DNA from: Serilophus lunatus
Lineage: Eukaryota > Chordata > Aves > Passeriformes > Eurylaimidae
Assembly (NCBI GenBank): GCA_013399895.1
Contig: VXBA01000893.1
Location: forward strand, 61,713 to 125,712
Reading direction: 5' to 3'
Length of the DNA: 64,000 nt
The notes below the pieces were generated by a model. That model was not told the DNA's origin and searched no databases. It saw only the letters and a list, made by a program, of their open reading frames with translations. Below, one piece after another: positions 12,501 to 24,960 of this stretch; the stretch's first letter is position 1, and each line of letters starts with the position of its first letter. The position numbers were made by a program, and so were the translations under genes.

Positions 12501-13431
12501 GAAGATACCAATTAAACTCCCCCTGAAATTTTTGGCTTCCTTCATCTCTGCTGACTGGATAGTTAAGCTGACACCTTGGCACGTTCTCTTTGTCTGAAGC
12601 CAACAGATCAATCTGCCTCAAATACAGGAGATCTCTTTTTAACACTCCAAAGCTAATGAAAAAAATCCCCTCTGGTGAAAGGAAAACACTGGATCAGAGA
12701 AGTTTTATTAGCCCTTAACCATGCAAAGTTGGGAGCTCGTCCCCTGTTTAACTCTAATACTCCAGCTCTGTTAAACATTAACTGTATAAATAACCAAATA
12801 CTTCACATGACAGAGCCATACTTCCAATATGGGGTATATAACCCAGAGGGTAATAAAGGGCGTAGTCTTCTGGTCTGAAGGATTTCCAGTGCACTCCAAA
12901 GAGTAGAACAAAGGCAGTCCCTTCCCCCTCCTCTGCCTTCAAAGCAAAAGCTTTGATTCACTCAGCGAGACCACATCAAACCACAGCACAGGCATGCAAG
13001 TGGTATGTATCTCATCATTCCCTTCTGCTCCAGAGACACACGTGAAAACCACTAGCCATTGTGTGGTCTCAGCCCTGTCAAACAACTTGCAACCCCTCCT
13101 AAAACACCCAATTGTCCCTGGCCCCAATGTGTGGCAACCTCTGAACATCCTTCTCACCTCTGCTCCACACCGCTGGGGAGATGATGCAGCACCAACCCAC
13201 CCAGCCCACATCAGACCCAGACACAGATCCTTCCACAATAAACCCCACTATTGCTTCTCCAAGATGAGCATTTTCCTGGCAAGCAGCACTTGAATGATCT
13301 GGGAGCTCCAGCTCTACAGAAGCCTGTGGTCTTCTACCTGGCTTGCAGAGGCCACAGACTCAATGCCATCAAAAACATCCCCAGTTTCCATTACTTGTGG
13401 ATCACAACTGTCTGGCACCTTTGAAACAAAG

Positions 13432-13510
13432 CTCTTGCCCTCTTTGGGCTTTGGTTTCCCTGACTGCAAAGCTGGGATAATGTCCCTTCTGGGCTTCACA
13501 GAGGTATTTT
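13432..13510 (+). mobile_element. Probable MIR SINE relic
   Basis: The order 'ctttgggctttggtttccc', then 'tgactgcaaagctgggataatg', then 'cttcacagaggt' follows the 3' half of the MIR consensus (cttgggc, then cagtttcc, then ctgtaaaatggggataat, then ctcacaggg) with the divergence expected of so old an element. MIR relics are found throughout amniotes. The 5' half with the RNA polymerase III boxes is not recognisable. Recognition is by eye. Confidence 0.5.
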
Positions 13511-14106
13511 AAGGAGCAGCCCGAAGTTTGGCTCCTTAGGAAATGACTGGCGCATTTGCAAAATACTGCAGAAGAAAAGATCTATAAAGGAAAAAAGCCT
13601 GTTTGAAACAAGTTAAAAATGAAAAGCTACATTAAAAATATATAAATCTGATGCTGACCATTCCCTTCTTCCAAGGTCAAGCTAAGGTAATTTTTTGGCA
13701 TATGTAATCATCTGATGTTCAGGACTTCCTTGGTTTAGACTGATGCTCTCTCTTTCATGCTGACTGAAAAGCTTCAAGAGATGTTTGACAATCAAAGCAG
13801 CAGGAGCCAAATGGAGAAACGTTTGACCCATGGCCCTGCCTAAAATTGTGCTTTCAGTGTTTCTGAGCTGACTTTGGAAAATCAGTATTGGCCGTTCCAG
13901 AACCCAGGAGAGTCACTGTGCATTAATTATCACTCTCACTCTGCAGACAGACTACAAAAGATAAAGACAATTGTGAGGCTTGTTCAGAACGAGAGATCCA
14001 GCATCAGGTCTCACAGCACAAGTATTTTCTCCTTCAAGTGTTATTCAAGCATACAAATCCTAAAAAAAGCCCTTGACCCACACTGAATGGTAAAGCATGG
14101 ACTTAC

Positions 14107-14248
14107 CAAGACATATGTGATTTTTGTCCACATTCCTAAGTTCAGCTTCAGCACACAGCACCTGAGCTGTACAAAAAATTTCCTATCCCAAGCACAGCCA
14201 TCATACCAACACCTGTATCGTCCAGGAAGTCAGACTTCTCCATGTCAG
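14107..14248 (-). other. Exon-like segment on the minus strand (weak)
   Basis: On the minus strand, tcttttcttgcccgtgcag is a good acceptor ending at 14249, and CTTG|GTAAGTCC is a strong donor at 14101-14106. One frame beginning GACATGGAGAAG is open for about 33 codons (start: DMEKSDFLDDTGVG) but reaches a stop at 14148, before the donor, so it is not an ordinary internal coding exon. A non-coding exon, a shorter exon with another donor, or chance are all possible. I recognise no protein. Confidence 0.15.
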
Positions 14249-15316
14249 CTGCACGGGCAAGAAAAGACCCATCCTCACCACTGCACGCCCAGCTGTATGG
14301 ATGAGCAGGGCTGTGTGTATGGTCCATCATGCCACCCGTGTAATATTTAGACAGAGACTGTACTGTACTTGTATGGGGACCTGTTTCAGCAGCAAATTCC
14401 TCTGCTTCCCCCAGTCAGACCCTGATTTATCGCCTCCTCCTGCTGACAGGTCAGAGTGCAGCTGGGATCTATAATCAGAGAGAAAGGCTCTTGGTTTCTA
14501 GCACATCAGATGTGGAGTGAGGGCCAGGTGCTATATTCCTTTTTCTGGTCAGCCCATCATGTTCAGTTTGCTCCTGTCAGCACCCCTAAGAAGCACACAC
14601 AGCATGTACGAGAATATGAGACATCCCTCGGGGTCCACAACCTACCAGCACTGACTGGAGTAGCTCAGACTCAATCCCAGCTCTTTGCAGACACAGCCTC
14701 CCCCATGTACACAGAGTTTGAGAGTACACAGAGCGAACATGAAGGGAAGAAAGGTCCCAGATCCTTGGGACTTGGTCTCTTCAGGAAGCAACACTGGGAA
14801 GGGCTTAGCATGACTTTACAGCATCCACAACCAGCTTAGAGCAAGTAATCCAGATGCCATTCAAATTACTGGTGCAGCACCAAAGGAAGGACCTTCTGTG
14901 AGCATTGGACACAAGCATCTCAGTCCCTCCTGGCTCCCTCACCCACGCTGACACACTTCACAGGCAAGCTGCCCACGCTGAGAACAAGCAGCCTGCTCCA
15001 GGGCCGATTCCTACTGCATCTCCCATCCTTATTTAAAATGCAAGATAGCTGGTTTCCCTGTCGTGCATGGTGCAATGCCAGCCACACTGAACAGGCTTCA
15101 TCTAAAACACAACCCACTGCCTTTCTAAGCCAAGAGGGAGATGTTCTCCCAGTTTGCAGACAGGAACTCCAGAAACCCTTAAAGCCAAGCTCGTGGTCTT
15201 GCTTTCCTTGATGAAGCAAAGGCAGAGAAAGTACCATAGTTCCCTGATGGCTGCCTTTTCTGCCAGCTCCTTCAGTGAGATGGAGCTGCTTATAGAACTC
15301 TTCCATTTCTGCAGCA

Positions 15317-15451
15317 AAGTCTTCTAAACAAGTCACACCAGAGAGGGACATGGAGATGCCACAGACATTTCTGAAGGACAGACATTTCTGAAGTCTTCTA
15401 GTCATACCAGACAGGAACATGGAGATGCCAGGGACATTTCTGAAGCACAGC
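15317..15451. repeat. Tandem duplication, about 74-bp period
   Basis: aagtcttcta occurs at 15317 and 15391, each followed by a related segment containing catggagatgcca (15349 and 15418) and gacatttctgaag. The copies differ by a 5-bp indel and several substitutions. A further gacatttctg copy at 15381-15390 shows nested slippage. This is an old, imperfect two-copy minisatellite. Confidence 0.85.
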
Positions 15452-18400
15452 AGTCATTGATTAAGTCACTCTTGAACAGATTTCCTATTAGAAATGTTAA
15501 AACTAGAAGATCATTCCCCTAAAAATATTCATTCCTGTGGTGCCATGACTGACGAACCCAACAAAGCAGCACAGCCCTTCAGCCACTGCCTGTCCCATCC
15601 CTCTCCTGCAGTAAAAGCACAGAGAACCCAAGAAAAACAGATAAGGGTCCTTCTGAGGAGGAACAACCCCGTTCCTCATGGAGCTGGTGGAAGAGCCCTG
15701 TCAGGATTATGTCCAATAGCAAGAGAGCTTACAGCACAGGCTATGGGGAAGCACCTCTGTAAGCTCTCATTGCACGTATGCTCTCCCCAAGACACCTACC
15801 ATCACTCCCCTTGGAGGCACCACACTGGTCACAGACCAGCTGGAAGGTGCAAGAAACCCCAAAGCAAAGCACACGTCTGAGGTGCAGGAACCTGGGGGCT
15901 GGAGGCACACAAGGCAGCTGGGATGCTGTGGCAGAGCTGTTGCCGCCAACATCCTCCTACACCAGCCACCCGCTGGCTCCAGCACCACCAGCAACAGGCC
16001 ATCCAGACCTGGGAGATAAAGCCAAGAACCGCAGCAGGAGAAGGGCGGATGAAGAGTCAGGAGAACCAAGGGCTCCTCACCTCCCACGCAGCCATGGAAC
16101 AGCAGCCAGAGAGCCTCTTTTGGACTTGCGGTTCCTCATGCTGATGGAAAATTCAAAGCTGAGTTTTACTCCTGACTTACAAATCCTGAGGAGGAGGAGG
16201 AAAAGGAATGAAAAAAAAAAAAGCCAGGCCATCTGCTCCAGGGCCCTGCAGCAGAAAAGAGGGCTGCACACGGTGATTCTCCAGGCACAGCCCTGGTATG
16301 ACTTTCAGGTTGACTTGGCCATTTGATTTCTTTAGTGCAATTTTGGATCCAGATGTTTCATAACACACGGTATTGAGTGCGTACACGCAAGGAAACTAAC
16401 TCTGATTTGAATATCTCTGAGAGCACATCGCTCTTATTAAACACATTCTGCAGAGCTATTGCTCCATGCAGCATTAGACAGTACACGACGTTCTGGTAGA
16501 CTACAAAACTTGGCCCATAAAAAATAAACACTTCTGTCTTACTAAGGGCATCTGGAAATGACCCAGAGAGCTCATCTATTTTCATCAGTAGCATTTTTGT
16601 AAAACAGAAGAAAGAAACTGGTTGTGAATTTTGAGAAAATGTTCCTCAAATGCTTACAAGGAATCCCTAAAAACACTGGCAAGCATACCACCCACCCAGC
16701 TCCCCACAGGCAGGGCTGCAAGACCATGATGCGGTCCCATTTCATGCAGGCTTTCCTTCACAAACTGGTCTTCCTGTTGTCTCTCAGTAAATCACATCCT
16801 TGAGGAAAGAAACTTGTCTCAGACACAGAACCCACCCACTCCCACAAGCATCCAACCCCACTACAGCACACACGTGGCAGGGAAAGACAGGCCAATGGAG
16901 CAGGCAGGCCACCCTTTACTGTGATGCTCCTTTGAGAGAAAACTGTGGTTCTGAAAGAAAAATCCAGTAACACTGCTTTAAAGCTAATACATTGCTACCT
17001 TTGCACTCCCCGGGGCTATAAATTTCCACCCTGGCAGCTGGACACACATAATTTCAAATACAAGAAGCAGGTCAATCCTTGGCATTTAGGGTTGCAAAGC
17101 TGAAAGCTCCTTTTGTGCGTCAGATGAGTGTGGTCATTTCTGGAGCTTCAGCACATGTGCAAAGGTGTCCTCTCACGTTGCTGCAGACAGCAGCATGTCC
17201 TGACATGTTGCCATCACAGCACACCAGAAAGTTGGGAAGCAGGAGGTCTAAGAGCTCCACTAACTTGCTTGCTCTGCTGCAGAAACCAACCAGGAACACT
17301 CACAACCCATCAGTGACGGGGTCCTGAAAGAGCAGACAGGAATAAAGCACAAAAATACAGCATCTTCTTAACAGCCTCTTGTCCAGAGACACATTGCTGA
17401 TGACTGGTTTCTCACAAATTCCTGCTCTGAGCTTGGAGGAGTGGAAACACAAATGGTGGAGTCCCCCATTCCAGATCCTACCCAGGGACTGTTCTGATGA
17501 CTGCCTGGCTCCTTCCTTCTCAGCAAAACACTCTAAAAATGAACCAAAACAAACTCTAGAGTCATGACACTTCTAACGAGGCAGACTCCAGGCTCTCCAG
17601 CCAGGCCCAACTGCAGACGCCACAGAAGTGTATTTATTTTAAAGACTATTTGAGCTGGAGTTTGTGAGAAGGATGATCCTTTTTTTAAAGAACTTGTGGT
17701 TTTTGTAAAAACTGATTTTAGCAACAGTCATATTTCAGGCTCTCTTTAGAGAAACCATCTGCTGATCTCCCAAATGTGGTGCAAGTATCTCTTCAGCCCC
17801 CTGCAAGGACGACACACCGGAGACACAGCACCCGGCAGAAGGCCATGACTCCAGCTGCACAATTAGGAAACATAATAGTGAGATGAGCTGACCTGGCGTG
17901 TCCCTCTTTCAAAACACCATCCCGTGCTCCTCCCCGATTCTGGAAAGTCTCGCTCCTCCAGTCACTGTCCCATTTTCTACCTTTACCTAAAACATCTGTG
18001 TATTCCAATGTCCCCTGCCAGGCCCAGTCCCATCTGTCTGTGCCACCATGATCAGGGACAAGCTCCCCACTCCGTGTTTGCTCCCCAAAGCAGCTGTTAG
18101 AGGACAAGTCACTCTGGTGCCACTTGCCCCTGGCTAGCATGCGGGGAGTCACTGGCTGGCAATGGCCAGCATCGAGCCCTGCCTCCCCGGGGAGCCATGT
18201 GGGAAGGAGCTTTGTCCATTGTGAAGGCACTTGGGTAATTACCAGCTGCTGGAATCAAAGGGGTCTCTGCTGAGCGCATGCAAATTCCAACTTTTCAAAG
18301 GTTTGACCATGTTTGCAGTGGGATGGCAAAGACACCTCACAAAATGGGCACCTCCTCTCTCCTTTCTCCTCGCACTGAGCCTCACAGCAAGCTCCAAGAA

Positions 18401-18759
18401 AAGCTACTTGGACTTCTTCAGCAAGGCAAGCCCAACACTTTTCTCTAAGCTTAGAATAGTAGGAGCATTTCACACTCTTTTTTTTTTTCCTCCCCTAAAG
18501 TCAAAGAGTTTGAGAGACAATATCCAGCATGAAAATTGAAAGCATGGGTGGTTAAAACCCTGACAAAGACACAAGCAAAACTGAGAACAGGGTCTTATCT
18601 CATGAACTGTTGGGCAAATCTTCATAATACCTGGCACCACCAACTCTGCCTCCAGTAAATCCCCATGTTCAGGCAAACTGCTTCCAGACACCTGCTCGTC
18701 AGCACAACATCGCCCATCTCCACTCGCGCCTCGCCTCTGCCGACGCTCAAATTGAAGCA

Positions 18760-19020
18760 GACTGACAGCAGGATAATTTAGGGGAAAATTACATTTTCCA
18801 CATAACTTTCATATGTGACTATATTTAGCAGATGGAGAAACAAAGTACATGTATTCAGTAAATATATATTTTTATAGCCGTAAAATTATAAACACATATG
18901 TACGTTCCAAGGAGATCTGAAGTCTATTTTAAGATGCTCTTCACATGCGGATCATTAAAGCCTACAATACGGTTCCTTTGCCATATTATAATAAATACGG
19001 AAAATGAATACACACTTCTC
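18760..19020. promoter_or_regulatory. Candidate conserved AT-rich element
   Basis: A repeat-free, strongly AT-rich block with cores such as GGATAATTTA, CATATGTGAC, AAATATATATTTTTA, ATTATAAACACATATG and CATATTATAATAAATA. It differs sharply from the GC-moderate DNA on either side. The make-up resembles vertebrate developmental enhancers. Conservation is not demonstrable here. Confidence 0.33.
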
Positions 19021-22000
19021 AACTCTTGTAGGTCACGAGAGACCTAAAGATGATCTCGCTTCTCTTCTGGTCACCCTCTTTAGTGCCGTTTCAAAGGGAA
19101 ATTGGTTTCATATGTGGGCTGACTGTACCTCAACAGAATCATTTTGCCTTCAAAACTAATTTAGTGAGCTGCTGAAACACTGTAACATAGGAAAGCATCA
19201 ATTCCAGACCTTCGAAACCCATAGGGTCAACGTTGGAAACGAATTCCTCGCCTGACAGGCTGCTAGCCTTGCAGGAGCAGCAAAACTAGCATCTTGCCAC
19301 CTCTTGCATTCAGAAGGCATTAATCACACTTGCATCACTCCAGCTATTGGAATTTCTTATCTGGGCTGATTAATTTCCTCCCCATGCCCATTTCAAGCTG
19401 CTCGCAAGCTCTGGGATCTGCCTTTGGGGAGGGATGCTGAGCTCCTCTTCCTGCTCCCCGCACTGTCAAAGACAGGAAACAGGACAACTTTCTCCACCTA
19501 TTTCCTCAAGACTTCTGCCCCTGGGGAGTCAACGAGGTTTTAATCAGCACCTGGCACTGTATCTATCAGATATGCTAATAAGGCACCTTACCTTAACAAA
19601 CACCCTCAAGAGCAGACTCATCTATCTTAATTGGTAAATGCTTCATTAATAATGCAGCTGAGGAGTCTCAGAGCTAGAAATATAAATAGCAAGTTCTGAT
19701 GCAAGGGATTTTTTTTTTTTGGTTTAGAAGCACAGATTCAGAAGGAAGGTCTCTTTGCTGTGCCCTGCTGCAAACACAAGAGCCCTTTGCAGCATGCACA
19801 AAAAGCCTCTTTTCTGCCTCTGAGGGGTCCAAGTTCAGAACATCTCTTTTGAAAGGAGAAAGGCAGGCAGGCTGGAAAGCATTCCTGGGCTGGGAGGCAC
19901 CCAGGAGGACAGGAACCCATCAGGCACCAACACAGAGGTCAATGTGGACATGCTATGAGACAGTGGCTTCCAGCCCGCTGATCGATGACAGGAAAAGCAC
20001 TAAAACGCCTCTTTGGTTAAGTCACAAATTCCAGTCCTATGATTAACGCTGCTCTTAGCCAGGGAGCAAAGCAAAGGCTCAAACATCACAACCAGAAGGG
20101 ACGTCTGAAGAAAAGGATCTTCTGTGTCTGAGACTATATATTCTGTAATGAGATGACCCCAGGCCCACTATGCTAATCTTCAGCTTTCCATTTTAAGCAC
20201 TTAGCCAAAACAAGGCAGGGGAGTCTCTGAAACCCAGCTCTACTCATGAATTCCAGGCATGTTGAAATAGTAGGCTTGGGTTCTCCTTTTTTGTAAAAAT
20301 TCATCCTGCAAACAAAAAGCCAGACAATTAGGGATTTTATGTATACTCAGTCCGGCCTGAGACTTGATCTTACTGATCTTAATCAAGTTCCTCAGGCAAT
20401 AGCCTTTATTTGCACACCAGACCATTTTTATTGACTTCTTTTTTTAAATCTGTGTATCAGTGCTTGTGGAATAGCAACACAAAACTTAACGGGGTGCTTG
20501 CCAAGGATAACTCAGTTTTTGTACTCATCAAGAGCAGCTCAGCAATACTACTGGGACAGCAGCTTCAAGATGGGAATTTGCAATGGGGTCTGCATGGATA
20601 CGACATCCATGTATCCCTGCATTCATTCAAGGCAGAGGGGCTTAATGTTCCCCATCCTGCCTAGTGCCTCTGGCTGGAAGCGCCTTGTCTGAGACAAACC
20701 CATCATTGTGCAGGATGCTCTGCAGCACCAGCCCAGCAGGACATCAAGGACACTGAAAACTGATTTCTCTGGCCAGCCTGAGCTCCTGCCTCCCGCCCCA
20801 CTGATTAATGGTTCTCCGCCACAGAAGCTAATAGGATCCTCTTTGAAATCCAAATAACCAGCATTAGTGACCTCAGAACCCTGTCTGCTAACTGGACGTA
20901 CAGCTCGCCTTTAATTCTCTTTATTTTCCATAGCATGTTTGCTACCAAAGCTTCACTTCTCACAATTTTCTTTTCAAGCCCCTACACCTCTGTTCTGCTA
21001 ACTGCTCCTTACCTGCCACCCCAGTGATATCCCTGTGTGCAGCTATACAGCAGCATCCCCCTGACCCAGTGCATCCTCCTCCTGATCCCCCACCCTGGGG
21101 AAGGGTCCAGGTAATCTGCAACCCCACAACATGTCTGTACCCACAGACAGCCCAGGCCAAGGACTCACAGCAAACGCTCCTCTGGCACAGGAGACTGCTA
21201 TCCAGTATATCTCAGGGCTGGTTTTCAGCAGCCAACAATTTAAAATCAAAATTCACCAGGCTTCCTTGCTATTTCCACATGTAGCTCAGCAAAAGCCTGT
21301 CTGTAAGGGACTAACATTTAGACAACCAGCTCTGACTACAGTAAATCTCCTTCTTCCCTCTTTTTTTTTTTTTTCCTTTTTTAATCCATAACCACCAGCT
21401 TTAAAGCTTTAAATCAATATCCCCTCTTGCGATCTGCATTCAGCAAGGAATTATTCACATTGAGAGCTTTAAAAATTAAGCTAAACCCTGCAGGGCCCAG
21501 GCCAAACTTATATCACAGCAAAGCTTTAAACACTGGATCAGGGACACAGCATGAGCCATGTCCTGGTCTTAGATGCAAACTAAATGTAGAAAACAAAGCC
21601 GCCGTCACTGTGTTAAAAGGGAAAACCATAAACGGTCCATGCTGTGGCTTCTCCCAGGGACACAAGGGACAAGGGCCCTCCTTCCACAAAGAGGGGTCAG
21701 CCCATTCCAACCAAACGTCTCTCAAAGAAAAGAAACTAATTGTCCCTGCAAAGGAAAGAGACTTATTGTCACTGTTTGAGGAAGAAAACGGCATCTGATC
21801 TATACACCTGTCTGTGATGCTGACCAGAGGGAGGTTTTTGAGGGATGATGTGAGGACAAAGAGGGCAGTGCCATGTGCTCCCTCCGCAGTGGTACCCACA
21901 ACCACGGGAACAGCAGGTCCTCACCACTGCTCACCCACTGCTGTTCACCACCAGACACAGCTGGCCCCAGGCTCAGCAGAAAGTGCCAGGTGCCAAGCTG

Positions 22001-24379
22001 AGAGTCCACAACACTCCTGGAGGTGCCAATTTTAAGGACCAATGGAAGAAGAGATGGGGAGGAGAAAAACTCACAACTAAAACAACTCTCGTTTGTGCCC
22101 TAGAGGACCACGAAGGCAGGAAAATATGGATAAAAAAGCAAAGACTCAGTCTCACTGGTAAGAGGAGCTCCCATCTTTAATTTGAAGCGGAGTCTGACCT
22201 GCTCGGTGACAGGATGAGGTATTACAGGGAAGACATCCTATACCCCATCTCTCCTCTCACCACTGGGAGATGGGGCTGCAAACATCTGCCTCCATATAAA
22301 GACATCTCAATCCCACCTGATGCTGTGATGGTAGCAGAGGCAGAGAGTTGGGTATGACCAGTCCAGGAAATAGCTAGATTTCCACCACCACCACAGCAGT
22401 GCCTACATGAACAATGAAATCTTTCCATCTTCCCTGGTTGAGGGATGGCATGAAGAAATCCATCTGGACTGTGCAGACTCCAACATCCTTGGCCCCACAG
22501 CCATGGGGACAATGTATGACCCAAAAAGGGCTTCAAGGGTCAAGGACCTAGAACAATGCTAAGAAATGGGTACAAAGTAATGCAAATCAGGCAGCTCTCC
22601 TGGTCCCAAACATCCCCATTATCCTCCCACACCTTGACCTCTTATAAGTATGAGCTGCACAAGGGACTTGAGGCTTGAAAATCCACCCCAGCACAGAGAT
22701 TATACCTCAGGTTGAGCCCTTCACATGCCCACACACAGCCACTTCTCCAGCTCTCAGTCACGGAGGTGACTGCCCAGGCCTTAATATTTGCTAAGTCCTT
22801 AGGAAATCCTTGGAAGGAGAGAGCAGAGTATTATTATGAAATAATAGCTTTTTATTCTGCTCCATCTGAAAGCAGAGGCTCTTTGTTCAGCCCCACGCTG
22901 TCCAAACCAAGGGTTAAAACCTGACTGGCTGGGCTGTAAGAAAGCCATCCTCCGTGGTGGGGGAGAGGCAGACTTCTGAGGGTCTGAAGAACAAGGTGTC
23001 TTTCTAACCTATTCGGACTCCAATAAGCAGCTTTAGATGTAACAATAGGGGGCTGAAAACCCAAATGCCCCAAAGCCTGGAGACAATCAGGACTGTTTAA
23101 GCATCCAGAACTGACATTTCTAACACCACCTGAAATGTGTATTTTCCTTTCTGTTTCAAAGCCTTACTTTCCAATCAGATTATGTGCAGGATAAATACCT
23201 TCACACGGTGACAGCAGGCACTGCACAAGAAAATTGGGGATAATGGTAAATGCAAAGATTTACAGATACTTATCTCAGCATCGGCAAGAAATATTGGCTT
23301 TGAGGTGGTGTTCAAACACAACGTCAATCACCAGAACCAAGAGAAACTGCAAACTTGCCTAGCTGAACTCAGCCCTAAAATAAATTGAATAACATAACTA
23401 GGCTTTTAGAGCCCATGTCTTGAATGGGAAGCATCAGCCACATGCACAAAATGCCAGGCTGGTCCAGGTTGACAAAGCACAGTAACAGATGAACGGCCAA
23501 GAGTAATGACCCTGACACACTGGGACAAGTCTTCTCAGAGGTCAGGGACATCCAGCCATGAGTGACCCCATGATCAGGCAGGAGACTCAATCACCACTTA
23601 CACATACAGCAGGCATGGACACACTGTGGCTGCCACAGATCACAACACTGCCGGTCAGCCAGGCTGTAGGAATGGCCCCACAAGCTCACTGTAGTCACAA
23701 AACAGCACCTACGTGCTCAAAACATCACACTGCCTTGGGGACAATGAAGTCTCAATGGTTTCTGGTGTCACCATTCCTTCTATCCTGCCCAACCTGGAAA
23801 AGGATCCCAAGCTCAGGCTGCTGCAAACGCTCCTCGACCTACACTGTCCAGGACAATGCACCACCTACACACAGATTTGCACACCAGCAGCTGTTAAATG
23901 CACACACAGGTCCTACACATTCTCACATAAATAATCCATGTAGCAAGGACAGCTCTGAGAGACACTTGCCCTGACACTGACCTGGGAGGAAAGGATGTGC
24001 AATAAGGTCTTGAAACTTTAATGAATCACTGCAAAAAGAATGTAACAGTCACTAGCTTAAAAATACACTATCATCAGCAGTTTCAGTGAATAGAGGAGAT
24101 GAAGGAGGAGCATGCCTTTTCAACAGCCCAGATCTTATGTCTCAAGGTCCAACACATACTGGTAATCTGAAAGTGTGGCTGGACCTCCTCTGGCTGGCTC
24201 GCCATGCTCTGGAAGCACAGGACCCACTGATCATCGGCCCCTTCCTTGCTTTGAGCACTGAACATCTTTCACACCCCCAAAGTTAGCTAGACACGCAACT
24301 GATCCTCCAGATAAACAGCTCGACATCTAACAGCGTGTCTTGGGCTACAGCCACAGATCATCAACAGAAAAAGCGAAGC
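19021..24379. other. Non-coding DNA
   Basis: No recognisable gene. Minor contents are T12 at 19709-19720, T14 at 21361-21374, a perfect 14-bp palindrome at 21400-21413 and a short CCA run near 22380. Open frames stay below 140 codons. A TATAAATAG string at 19681-19689 has no other promoter feature beside it. Confidence 0.65.
21400..21413. repeat. Perfect 14-bp palindrome
   Basis: tttaaagctttaaa is exactly self-complementary and lies just right of a T14/T-rich run. It is probably fortuitous in AT-rich DNA. Confidence 0.8.
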
Positions 24380-24960
24380 TGTGATGTGAAATCTTATCTG
24401 GTCACTGCAGAAATGTGGCAGACAAGGTCAGCTTTCCATCATTCAGCAAAGACATTCAGCGCCAGCACATAAACACTAAAAAATATCACTGTTGAGTTAA
24501 GACAACTTTGGGGTTTCTGCTTTGCAGCCAAGTATCACTCAGCGGCCATTAAACAGATTTTTTAGCCATCAGTGGAACACTAGAAATTCCATGAATTTGA
24601 AGTTTATTAATTCCACAATACAGTTTATACTTTTTTCAGGATTTATACTCCTTGGCTACACTCTTTCAGCTATAAATAAAACCATTTGCTAAGTTGGCTG
24701 ATACACCGCAGCCCATGACTGGCACATTTATGCACGTTGGCTGAAAAACAAGATGGTTCAAGGAATCGCTAGAAACACTAAATCCAGTTATTTCAAATCC
24801 ATTTTGAAACATCTAATAAATCTGTAAGGATCACTTGATACACAGAACTGGCTAAACTCAAGTAGCTGTGCTTCTGCACAGCATCTCCAATGTTTATGAA
24901 GTGGCTGATGTGCATTTTACAGCTTTCTAAAGTCCTTCACAGTCCATTACAAAATATTCA
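24380..24960. promoter_or_regulatory. Candidate conserved non-coding element
   Basis: About 580 bp of repeat-free, AT-rich sequence with many developmental factor cores: GGCCATTAAAC, GTTTATTAATTCC, ACAGTTTATAC, GCTATAAATAAAA, CACATTTATGCACG and CATCTAATAAATC. Its texture resembles ultraconserved or enhancer elements near developmental genes more than any other left-half block. It has no coding frame. Inference from composition only. Confidence 0.38.

Larger units (their letters stand above)
6721..18759. other. Long non-coding stretch
   Basis: No recognisable gene occurs in these 12 kb. Listed separately are a 25-bp repeat copy (7150), a GGAAAA-type simple repeat (8836), a MIR-like relic (13432), an exon-like segment (14107-14248) and a 74-bp tandem duplication (15317). 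There are also a T11 run at 18478-18488 and a purine run near 16188-16222. The open frames of 178 codons (10544-11080) and 182 codons (15778-16326) have low-complexity, Pro/Ser/Arg-rich translations typical of random ORFs. Confidence 0.65.

Noticed and set aside
15778..16326. 182-codon open frame (+) with an Arg/Lys-rich tail
   Set aside because: The basic tail is only the translation of a gaggaggagg/aaaa purine run. The rest has no recognisable similarity.
19681..19689. TATAAATAG resembling a TATA box
   Set aside because: No CpG enrichment, initiator or downstream transcript feature. A match of this length is common by chance in AT-rich DNA.
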